DNA of 64,000 nucleotides from contig DLGZ01000053.1 of NCBI GenBank assembly GCA_002482965.1, positions 154,763 through 218,762 of the forward strand. Reading direction: 5' to 3'. This document shows positions 28,501 to 35,544 of this stretch, in pieces. A program made the position numbers and the translations under genes. Origin of the DNA: Verrucomicrobiaceae bacterium UBA7681. Lineage in GTDB: Bacteria; Verrucomicrobiota; Verrucomicrobiia; Verrucomicrobiales; Verrucomicrobiaceae. The notes under the pieces are model-generated. The model did not search any database, was not told the DNA's origin, and was given only the letters and a program-made list of their open reading frames with translations. How positions within the stretch are numbered: position 1 is the stretch's first letter; every line of letters starts with the position of its first letter.

Positions 28501-30927
28501 CAGGAATTCGGCATCGCTGATCCTGAAGCTCTGCGCCAACAACTCGGAACACTTTCTGCCCAGGATGCACCACCTGCCGCTGTGGCCCTGCGCGAGCGCC
28601 TGCTCGCGGCCCAGCAAGGATCTGTCCTCGTTGAAAAGCTGGCTGCACTGGCCTCAGGATTCACCCGGCTTCGGAGCGAACTCGGCAGCACTTTGTTTGA
28701 GCCCGAGCAGCACAGCCTCGCGACACTGGCCTCCGCCATCCGCGAAATGCAGGAGGAAATGGACGCGCTGCCAGAGTTGCTGGCCATTCTCCAGGATCTG
28801 AACGCCGGACCGCCACGGCTTGCCCACGCCGTGCGCACGCGGCAGCTCACCGCATCCCAGCTTGAGTCTGCCTGCGCAGCGAAATCGCTGGGAGAGCAAT
28901 ACCGCGCCGACCGCACCTTGCAGCGCTTCGACGGCCATGTGTTGAAGCAAAAACTTGACCGCGTGGCCGCTGCGCATCGCCATTGGCTGGATCACAACGC
29001 AGGCTGGATTCGCAGCCAGACCCGGCAGCGCTTCATGCAGGATGTGCAGACGGCCAGTCAATCCCCCACCATGCTCACGGCGGAGCAGAAGCTCTTCAAA
29101 AAGACCTTCAGCGCAGGCAGGCGCGAGCTGGAGCATGAGTTCGGCAAAACCATGCGCTTCAAATCCATTCGTGACCTCGCCGCCGGAGACAGCGGCCAGG
29201 TCGTGCGTGATTTGAAACCCATCTGGCTCATGAGTCCGCTGTCCGTTTCAGATACCCTGCCGCTCGATGCCGGCACCTTTGACGTCGTCATCTTTGACGA
29301 AGCCAGCCAGATCCCGGTCGAAGAGGCGGTGCCTGCCGCCTATCGCGCGCAGCAGGTCATCGTCGTCGGAGACGAGATGCAGCTCCCGCCGACAAGCTTC
29401 TTCAGCACCAGCAGCACTGACGATGACGAAATCACGCTCGAAGAGGAAGGCGAAAAAATCAGCGTCCTCATGGATGCCGACAGCTTCCTGGCTCAAAGCA
29501 CACGCAACCTCCCCAGCACACTGCTCGCCTGGCATTACCGCAGCCGCTATGAGGCGCTCATCAGCTTCAGCAACGCCGCCTTCTACGGCGGTGAGCTCTA
29601 CACCATCCCAGACCGCCAGATCGCGCATCGCGACTCAGGAGAAGCGCGGATCAAATCTCCTGCGGAAGCCGCCGCTCAGGTGCCCGGCATCTTGAGCCGT
29701 CCTATTACTTTCATTCACTGCGAGAGCATGCCGTATGAAAACCGCCGCAACATCGGCGAGGCCACCTCCATCGCCCAGATTGTCCGCACGATGCTCTCCG
29801 GTGCCACGCAGCTCAGCATCGGCATCGCCGCATTCAGCGAGGCCCAGCAGGGCGAAATCGAATCCGCACTCGATGCGCTGGCGGATGCCGACCCCGCCTT
29901 TGCCTCGCTGCTGGAAGCCGAATATGCCCGCGAGGAGGACGACCAGTTCTGCGGCCTGTTCGTCAAAAATCTCGAAAACATCCAGGGCGACGAACGCGAC
30001 ATCATCCTCATGTCCGTCTGCTACGGACGAGATGCCGGCGGCAGAATCCTGATGAACTTCGGTCCCATCAACCAGCGCGGCGGCGAGAAGCGCCTGAACG
30101 TTATTTTCAGCCGCGCCCGCCAGCACATGGTCCTCCTCAGCAGCCTGCGCCACAGCGACATCACCAACGACTACAACGACGGCGCCAATGCACTGAAGAA
30201 CTTCCTCCACTACGCCGAGAGCCTCTCCCGGGGTGACGTGGCGCTGGCTCGTCAGGTGCTGGATGGACTCAATCCGCTCAAACGGAAATCTCTAAGCCTC
30301 GAACAAGTCTCCGCCACACTCGCTGGCCAAATCGCCGATGCACTGCGTGAGCGCGGTTGGTCCGCGGATACCCAGGTCGGCCAGAGCCGCTTCCGCTGCG
30401 ACGTCGCCGTGCGCTCCAACAATGCCGTGCAGCATCAGGTCGGCCTGCTGCTCGATGTCACCGGCACCGCAGGCGTGCTGGAGCGCTTCCACACGCAGCC
30501 CTCCATTTTGAAAGCCTTCGGCTGGCAGGTGCTCATCATCCTCGCCAAAGACTGGTGGCATGATCCACAGTCCGTCATCGAACGCATCGAGCGCCTGCTG
30601 CGCAATGAAATCGAGGAAGAAACGGAGACACAACTAGAGGCGGAACCCGAAGCCGTCCCGGAACCCCAACCTCAGTCGCCACCGCCCACGCCTTTGGCTT
30701 CGCCTTCAGCACCCACCCGCATGCAACGATTCGAGTTCATCGAAGCAGGCTCAAAGAAGTTTTGGGAGATCGGCCAGAACGGCTGCGAAATGACAGTCCG
30801 TTACGGCCGCATCGGCACGAACGGCCAGACGCAGACCAAGACCTTTCCCGACGAAGCCCGCGCTCGGCGCGAAGTGCAAAAGCTCATCACAGAAAAAGTA
30901 CGCAAGGGCTACACCGAAGTGGCCTGA
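25567..30927 (+). CDS. Multidomain pseudokinase - DUF4011 - SF1 helicase - REase-like - WGR protein
   Basis: The protein has 1786 residues. Residues 1-220 resemble the C-lobe of a Ser/Thr kinase (ELTDIHSLGVILASVACGLDF at 139-159, then LIRRLETYR), but the HRD position reads HVAPL and DFG is absent, so it is a probable pseudokinase. About 235-500 matches DUF4011 (HLRDRLFEVSRRNKLLYF). The SF1 helicase (COG1112/AAA_11-AAA_12) has Walker A GPPGTGKS at 631-638, DEAS at 1244-1247, then VVGDEMQLPP, GDERDIILMSV and LNVIFSRAR, with a helical insert of about 600 residues between motifs I and II. Residues 1577-1680 resemble the Vsr-like nuclease of such helicases, although one acidic position is lost (GLLLDV). 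An acidic/Pro linker leads to a WGR domain (1719-1786, VRYGRIGTNGQ). It is coupled to the M48 gene. A role in nucleic-acid surveillance or phage defence is inference. Confidence 0.88.
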   Translation: MSEFTTFLTQGFERGGFETEDVLAAVLPLMREVVAIHATGHVAPLRGISSICVHDGRALGLASPSGAPALHNDSRLRELLGPQPRGLEIMGESKRETDLDSFAQNITNLAVGSAEAEITRPVFLPGHVTWEHAIGHHDELTDIHSLGVILASVACGLDFSDAEDVALFANSRTNLFALARRLHPVLASVITEMTELHRGKRAQDLPSLIRRLETYRDQPVDLNITELPGLEKGTKKDKRAIIQTHLRDRLFEVSRRNKLLYFKSTQSTLNLTIASVPLVLDYRNVRPEDLLYWHDSLAQEISAGNALPLNRWLRMEEAPYLPGQLDKLISEARRDRAEYGFSQLRLVLVFLRWHNLKEAPEERIHSPLLLLPVDLAKKKGVKDHYTLTPSDTEAEVNPALRHHLKQLYNLDLPETIDLRTTTPLAFHEQLKAQIHASEPGVNLTLTEKPRIQLIHERAKQRLDQYRRRMKRTGQSVPASKLDYSYDREDFRPLGLQVFQKKVIPAPLPLRSLAGAPPSPRQLNMVAESKTFTLVEDGLSNPYSWEFDLCSLTLANFNYRKMTLVRDYAQLISSDMANAAFDRVFSLEPRAVNAPAIPVLPPSQQYLIIAADATQTGAIARARTGESFIIQGPPGTGKSQTITNLIADFVANGKRVLFVCEKRAAIDVVFHRLRQQGLDELCCLIHDSQTDKKEFILNLKQTYEQWLATNDAADTSETKRNAALVTLESELGALEKFTSASAATNPLLLRLIELRGASQATDVPQDEALPDYHEWQQGGDCVIRLVNALEDLGAGPVFATHPLRWLNDLETPPARLEDLEQRLSDLDDALQQTDLPMEHWDTLGEVAQLLEFTTRLLPLARKNLLGLLDHSSPTSTAFGKLCAELSRRQKALTATQKKTAHWRAKLPADETVSALAQAENLKGFFGFLNPAWWRLRKVLHSSYDFSRHAVQPTWTQVLADLAAEHAVEAEVEAVKEQCSQEFGIADPEALRQQLGTLSAQDAPPAAVALRERLLAAQQGSVLVEKLAALASGFTRLRSELGSTLFEPEQHSLATLASAIREMQEEMDALPELLAILQDLNAGPPRLAHAVRTRQLTASQLESACAAKSLGEQYRADRTLQRFDGHVLKQKLDRVAAAHRHWLDHNAGWIRSQTRQRFMQDVQTASQSPTMLTAEQKLFKKTFSAGRRELEHEFGKTMRFKSIRDLAAGDSGQVVRDLKPIWLMSPLSVSDTLPLDAGTFDVVIFDEASQIPVEEAVPAAYRAQQVIVVGDEMQLPPTSFFSTSSTDDDEITLEEEGEKISVLMDADSFLAQSTRNLPSTLLAWHYRSRYEALISFSNAAFYGGELYTIPDRQIAHRDSGEARIKSPAEAAAQVPGILSRPITFIHCESMPYENRRNIGEATSIAQIVRTMLSGATQLSIGIAAFSEAQQGEIESALDALADADPAFASLLEAEYAREEDDQFCGLFVKNLENIQGDERDIILMSVCYGRDAGGRILMNFGPINQRGGEKRLNVIFSRARQHMVLLSSLRHSDITNDYNDGANALKNFLHYAESLSRGDVALARQVLDGLNPLKRKSLSLEQVSATLAGQIADALRERGWSADTQVGQSRFRCDVAVRSNNAVQHQVGLLLDVTGTAGVLERFHTQPSILKAFGWQVLIILAKDWWHDPQSVIERIERLLRNEIEEETETQLEAEPEAVPEPQPQSPPPTPLASPSAPTRMQRFEFIEAGSKKFWEIGQNGCEMTVRYGRIGTNGQTQTKTFPDEARARREVQKLITEKVRKGYTEVA

Positions 30928-30929
30928 TC

Positions 30930-33242
30930 TCACTTGCTGAGAAAAATCTCGCTCAACACTGCAGCACGAATGAGCGAGCGCATGCCGTGCCCGTCTGAAA
31001 CCACCTTTTCCAGCGCAGCTTCATTGCTGAAGCGCAAGGAAGCGCCGGTTGAATACGTGAGAAAGTGCGTGGCAAAACCACGCGCAAGCTGATCCGCATG
31101 CTGCATGTAGAGGTGCTGCCAGGAGTGAATGTCTGCAAAGCTCTCGCCTTCAGGCGTGATGCCACTCGGATCCACTTTCGCACCTTTGCTGTTCTTGCCA
31201 TACCCAGCACGCCAGACACCAACGGGATCGTAGTTCTCCAGCGCAAACCCCGGCGGATCGATGGTCTGGTGGCAGCTCGCACAGCTCTCGTTGTTGCGGT
31301 GCTTGTCCAACTGATCGCGAATGGACGTGGCCCCGCGAATATCAGGCTCGATCGCAGGAATACCCGGTGGTGGCGGCGGAATGCGATTGCCCAGAATGCG
31401 CTCATTGATGAACACCCCTCGCACCACCGGCGAAGTGCTCGTTCCATCTGCGGTGACCTTGAGAATCGCCCCCTGCGTCACAAGCCCGCCGCGAATATCC
31501 TTCGCGGTCAGCGCCACCTTCTGCAGACCCTTGCCAGGTTTGAGCGAAACTTCCGCATGATAGTGCCGCGCCAGCCTGCCATTGAGAAACGCGAAATCAG
31601 ACTCCACGAGATGCGTGATGCCCAGGTCTTGCTTGATCATCTCGTTGAAATAAGCACGCGTCTCCTGCAGCATGGATTCCTGCACCACGGAATCAAAAGT
31701 GGGAAACTGCCTCGTGTCGGGCGCGGTAAAATCAATCTCCTTCAGCTTGAGCCATTGATCCGTGAAACTAGTCACGAAGCGCTCGGCCTTCGGATGCGCC
31801 AGCAAGCGCTCCACCTGCTGGGCAAGCACCTCCGGATCATGCAGCTTCTTTTCATTCGCGAGCTGGATGAGCTTATAGTCCGGCATGGACACCCAAAGCG
31901 CGTAACTGAGCCGCGAGGCGATGGCGTGATCATCAAGCAGCCCTGGGGCTTCGATGAAAGTCAGGAATCGCGGCGAGCACAGAATGGCACGATAGGCCAT
32001 GCGCAGCGCTTCAGTCGGCTCATCACCATTCGCAATCGCTTGGTCCGCGATCTCGCAATAAGCAGCAACCTGTTCCGCTGTCACCGGACGGCGAAAGGCC
32101 CGCCGCGCAAAGCGAGAGATCAGTTTGTCCAGCATGGCAGCATCCGCTGTTTTCACATCGACCTCACCGAAGAGATTCTTCCGCACCATCGCACGATCCG
32201 CGTTCGGGTAGATGCGTTCAACGTCGATGCCCGTGTGCGCAATGCCTGCATAGCCTTCCTTGGCCAGATCACGATCCTTGAAGGACACATTGCCGCCTTT
32301 CGCACCAGTCGGCGGGTGTTTGTAGGTGGCGTCATTGGGTTTGAGTTCGAGCCGATGCTTCTCCTGAATCCACGCCTCAAAGACCATGTCTCGTGGCGTG
32401 CTCGTGGCCTCCACGAGGCCAATCATGTAAAGCATGGGCGCATTCGATTCACACTCGCCGGAGCGCAGCGTCCCCCAGACCGCACCGTCGCTGCCCGGAT
32501 TGATCGCCTGCACTCCGTGCAGCGTGATGCGATACCAGCCGTCATCGGGCGCGGACGTCGGAGTGCGTCCAAAAAACTGCAAGGTCATCGGCCAGGTGAT
32601 GCTCCTGCCATCACGCAAATCCGGCCCGCGATAGTTGCCCCTGCCTCCCTTGGTCAGCATTTCCGGCGTGTAGTGCTTCTGGAAAGTTTCATCGCCCTTC
32701 AGCGCACGCTGAAAAGCATCGGTCAGCGCGAGATCGGCCACATCAAGATAACGCGCCAGCAGGTGCTGCGAAAGTTGCTGCCCTGCCGCCACCGTTTCAA
32801 ATCCGTACGACGCACGATCTTCCGGCAGTAGCGCCTTCAGCGGCATGTCGATGCCCAGCAGATCATGCATCGTGTTCTCATACTCCGTGCGCGTGAGCCT
32901 GCGGCTGCGAGTCCGGCCATTGGCAGCGATATCCTCAGCATCCGCCGTCACCAGAGCAGGCTTGAGACTGGCGAGAAAACTCTCCGCGGCAGCTTTCGCA
33001 GGCTGCGGTTTCTTTTTGGGCGGCATTTCTCCATCCCTCACACGCTCAAAGATTTTTTGCCAGCTTTGGAACGCATCCGCATTCGCGAGATCAAACTTCA
33101 ACGCGCCAAGATCGAGCCCGCCCTTCTTCACGTCCGCGTCATGGCACTCGGCGCAGTGCAGGTCGAGAAACGCAGACGCCGGCTGAGGCAGTTCGGCGAA
33201 AACAGCCGGAGAGAAAAAGATGAGGAGCCACCAAGGATTCAT
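30930..33242 (-). CDS. DUF1592-family planctomycete cytochrome protein (PSCyt1-DUF1587-DUF1595-DUF1592-DUF1588-DUF1585)
   Basis: The protein has 770 residues with a signal peptide (MNPWWLLIFFSPAVFA). A c-type haem motif CAECH lies at 30-34. DUF1587 follows (RRLTRTEYENTMHDLLGID), then DUF1595 (RRAFRRPVTAEQVAAYCEIA), DUF1592 (LASRLSYALWVSMPD-like, with SFTDQWLKLKEID), DUF1588 (RGGLVTQGAILKVTADGTS, VFINERILG) and DUF1585 (CASCHQTIDPPGFALENYD, a second haem-like motif, and HADQLARGFATHFLTYSTG). The modules occur in the canonical order. The ATG at 33242 gives a clean signal peptide. It is probably a periplasmic electron-transfer or polysaccharide-associated protein, but its role is unproven. The stop lies 2 bp from the convergent helicase stop. 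Its usual DUF1552 partner is displaced to 23051-24313. Confidence 0.93.
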   Translation of the reverse strand: MNPWWLLIFFSPAVFAELPQPASAFLDLHCAECHDADVKKGGLDLGALKFDLANADAFQSWQKIFERVRDGEMPPKKKPQPAKAAAESFLASLKPALVTADAEDIAANGRTRSRRLTRTEYENTMHDLLGIDMPLKALLPEDRASYGFETVAAGQQLSQHLLARYLDVADLALTDAFQRALKGDETFQKHYTPEMLTKGGRGNYRGPDLRDGRSITWPMTLQFFGRTPTSAPDDGWYRITLHGVQAINPGSDGAVWGTLRSGECESNAPMLYMIGLVEATSTPRDMVFEAWIQEKHRLELKPNDATYKHPPTGAKGGNVSFKDRDLAKEGYAGIAHTGIDVERIYPNADRAMVRKNLFGEVDVKTADAAMLDKLISRFARRAFRRPVTAEQVAAYCEIADQAIANGDEPTEALRMAYRAILCSPRFLTFIEAPGLLDDHAIASRLSYALWVSMPDYKLIQLANEKKLHDPEVLAQQVERLLAHPKAERFVTSFTDQWLKLKEIDFTAPDTRQFPTFDSVVQESMLQETRAYFNEMIKQDLGITHLVESDFAFLNGRLARHYHAEVSLKPGKGLQKVALTAKDIRGGLVTQGAILKVTADGTSTSPVVRGVFINERILGNRIPPPPPGIPAIEPDIRGATSIRDQLDKHRNNESCASCHQTIDPPGFALENYDPVGVWRAGYGKNSKGAKVDPSGITPEGESFADIHSWQHLYMQHADQLARGFATHFLTYSTGASLRFSNEAALEKVVSDGHGMRSLIRAAVLSEIFLSK

Positions 33243-33250
33243 GAACTGGG

Positions 33251-33298
33251 TTTTAACGCGGCAACTGTTGAAATCTGACCAGTCATTCACCGTTAAAA
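33251..33298. promoter_or_regulatory. Inverted repeat in the divergent DUF1592 / oxidoreductase promoter region
   Basis: TTTTAACG (33251-33258) and CGTTAAAA (33291-33298) are exact inverted copies in the 60-bp gap between the two divergent start codons. The half-site spacing (40 bp) would suit a regulator binding two sites. No candidate regulator is adjacent, and an 8-bp repeat could arise by chance. Confidence 0.25.
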
Positions 33299-33302
33299 GG
33301 TG

Positions 33303-34667
33303 ATGTCCACTTTTCCCCGCCGCCATTTCCTCAAAACCGCCGCCTTGAGCGCCCTCGCCGGACCAAACATCCTTCGCGCGGCCGACTCAAAGCAGAAAAT
33401 TCGCGTCGCCTGCGTGGGCATCGGCCAGATGGGTGGTGGCGCAGTGCAGGCTTCCCGCGACGAAGAGATCGTGGCATTTTGCGATGTGGACTGGCGCGAT
33501 CTCGGCGGCCGCAGCGCTTTTGAACAGGCCAAAAAACATCCGACCGTCCCCAAGTTCACCGACTTCCGCGAGATGCTGGACAAGAAAGGCGGCGAAATCG
33601 ACGCCGTCCTCATTTCCACCCCGGATCACACGCATTTCGCTGCCGCGATGGCTGCCATGGAGGCGAAGAAGCATGTCTTTGTGCAGAAGCCCTTGGCTCA
33701 CAACATCTGGCAGGTGCGCACACTCCAAAAGGCCGCGAAAAAATACGGCGTGCAGACCGTCATGGGCAATCAAGGCCACTGCTGGGAAGGCATCCGCCTC
33801 GTGAAGGAATGGTTCGAAGCCGGAGTCCTCGGTGAAGTCCGCGAAGTCCACTGCTGGACGGACCGGCCCAAGGGCAAGGTGGGTTTCATCAATCCACCGC
33901 CAGCGCAGCCCGCGAAAACCGCTCCCGTGCCGGAAGGTCTCTCATGGGATCTGTGGCAGGGGCCTGTGGCACCGCGTGATTACAGTCCGGAGTATCTGCC
34001 TCAATTCTGGCGCGGCTGGTGGAATTACGGCTGCGGGGGCCTGGGCGACATCGGCTGCCACTGCCTCGACGCCCCGTTTTGGGCACTGCAACTTGGCATG
34101 CCGGACAAAGTCGAAGTCGTGGAGCAGGAAAAGTGGGATCACCGCGCCTATACCGCTCCAGCATCTCACATCATCTTCCACTTTGCCGCACGCGGTGCGC
34201 TGCCTCCTGTGCAGATTCACTGGTATGAAGGCGGTCTGCTGCCGGAGGCACTGCCGGGCATGACGAAAGGTCTGCCAGACAACGGCATGATCATGAAAGG
34301 CAGCAAGGAGACGCTTTTCTCCGACGGCATGCGTGTGCAAAGCCCGCAGCTCTGGCCCCGTGAACGCATGACGCCGCTGATCGACATCCTGCGTCGCAAG
34401 CCCATCCCGCGTTCCGTCGCCGGTGAGCCCATCGGCGAGCTCTTCGCCGCCATCCGTGGTACCATTCCACATGCAGGCTCCCACTTCGACTACGCCTGCC
34501 CTCTCACCGAACTCGTGAACACCGGCGTGCTGGCCATACGCTCCGGCAAAACCATCGAATGGGACGCCGCCAGCATGAAGGTCAAAGGAGCGCCCGAATT
34601 CGATGCCTGGATCAAAGAACCCGTGCGCGACGGCTGGAGCTATGGCGAAGATCTGTGGAAAGCATAA
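33303..34667 (+). CDS. Tat-exported Gfo/Idh/MocA-family oxidoreductase
   Basis: The protein has 454 residues. The N-terminal signal FPRRHFLKTAALSALAGPN is a Tat-type leader. The Rossmann fold begins with RVACVGIGQMGGGAVQA and contains VLISTPDHTHFAAAMAAMEA and VFVQKPLAHN, where EKP is replaced by QKP. The C-terminal domain has the WNYGCGGLGDIGCHCLDAPF motif typical of the secreted Planctomycetes/Verrucomicrobia subgroup. These enzymes use tightly bound NAD(P) and oxidise or reduce sugar derivatives; the substrate here is unknown. Ten bases separate it from a downstream beta-helix protein gene, so the pair is an operon that probably acts on a carbohydrate. The ATG at 33303 follows an in-frame GTG and is the better start. 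Confidence 0.92.
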   Translation: MSTFPRRHFLKTAALSALAGPNILRAADSKQKIRVACVGIGQMGGGAVQASRDEEIVAFCDVDWRDLGGRSAFEQAKKHPTVPKFTDFREMLDKKGGEIDAVLISTPDHTHFAAAMAAMEAKKHVFVQKPLAHNIWQVRTLQKAAKKYGVQTVMGNQGHCWEGIRLVKEWFEAGVLGEVREVHCWTDRPKGKVGFINPPPAQPAKTAPVPEGLSWDLWQGPVAPRDYSPEYLPQFWRGWWNYGCGGLGDIGCHCLDAPFWALQLGMPDKVEVVEQEKWDHRAYTAPASHIIFHFAARGALPPVQIHWYEGGLLPEALPGMTKGLPDNGMIMKGSKETLFSDGMRVQSPQLWPRERMTPLIDILRRKPIPRSVAGEPIGELFAAIRGTIPHAGSHFDYACPLTELVNTGVLAIRSGKTIEWDAASMKVKGAPEFDAWIKEPVRDGWSYGEDLWKA

Positions 34668-34677
34668 AAACATCCTC

Positions 34678-35544
34678 ATGTACCGACTTGTCATCTTTCT
34701 CGCCATAGCCTTCACCGCGCACGCCCAGGAAATTCGCCGCACTCCACTGACACTGAAAGATGGCGGCACCCCCGACAAGCCCGCCGTGTTTGACGGCAAG
34801 GGCATGATCATTGATCTCGGCACCGATGTAACCTCACACGACTGGCAGAAGCAGGGCGATGTGTGGACCTCACGCGGACCGTTCGATAAACACCCGCCCG
34901 TGGATGATGTCCAACGTGCGGCGCTCTTCATCGAAGAAGTCCCCATGCGGATCACACGAGACCGTGCCGCCGAGCAAAAGAGCGGCGAAAAAGGCAAAGT
35001 CATCTTCGCCGCACCCGAGGCTCTGCAGCCCGGGCAGATGGGATTCAAAACAGACGGCTCTCTATACTTCCGCTGGCCTGCCGACAAGACTCCTGACACC
35101 GCGAAAATCTACCTTCCCCCCGCTGGGCTGGCGAGTTGCGTGAACATCGCCTGCTCCTACCTCACGGTGAAAAACATCACCGCCCTGCATGCCGCCAACG
35201 ACGGCTTCAACATTCACGGCAACCGCATCGGCATCCGCCTGGAAAACGTGAAGGCTTTTTCCAACGGCGACGAAGGCATCAGTGCTCATGAAACCACACA
35301 AATGGATGTCGTGAATGCCGAAATCGCCTGGAACGGCTCATCCGCCGGCGGCGTCGCCGATGTAGGCGATAGCATCACGACCTACACCAACTGCGAGCTG
35401 CACCACAATACCGGTGCCGCGTTCAGCTTCGCCGGAATCTCCCACCGCGTGACCCACTGCCTCATCCATCATCAGACGAAGGACATCGACGTCCGCGAGG
35501 ACGCGAAAGTAGAGCAATCCGACAACGAGTGGCGCAAGCCTTAA
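34678..35544 (+). CDS. Secreted right-handed beta-helix (pectate-lyase-fold) protein
   Basis: The protein has 288 residues with a signal peptide (MYRLVIFLAIAFTAHAQ). From about residue 155 there are successive beta-helix coils: YLTVKNITALHAANDGFNIH, IGIRLENVKAFSNGDEGISA, TQMDVVNAEIAWNGSSAGG, TTYTNCELHHNTGAAFSFAG and VTHCLIHHQTKDIDV. This is the parallel beta-helix pattern seen in polysaccharide lyases, epimerases and related proteins (PF13229-like). I see no conserved catalytic set that fixes the activity. It is co-transcribed with the Gfo/Idh/MocA gene 10 bp upstream. Its TAA stop overlaps the stop of the convergent PhoD-like gene in a shared TTAA. Confidence 0.82.
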   Translation: MYRLVIFLAIAFTAHAQEIRRTPLTLKDGGTPDKPAVFDGKGMIIDLGTDVTSHDWQKQGDVWTSRGPFDKHPPVDDVQRAALFIEEVPMRITRDRAAEQKSGEKGKVIFAAPEALQPGQMGFKTDGSLYFRWPADKTPDTAKIYLPPAGLASCVNIACSYLTVKNITALHAANDGFNIHGNRIGIRLENVKAFSNGDEGISAHETTQMDVVNAEIAWNGSSAGGVADVGDSITTYTNCELHHNTGAAFSFAGISHRVTHCLIHHQTKDIDVREDAKVEQSDNEWRKP

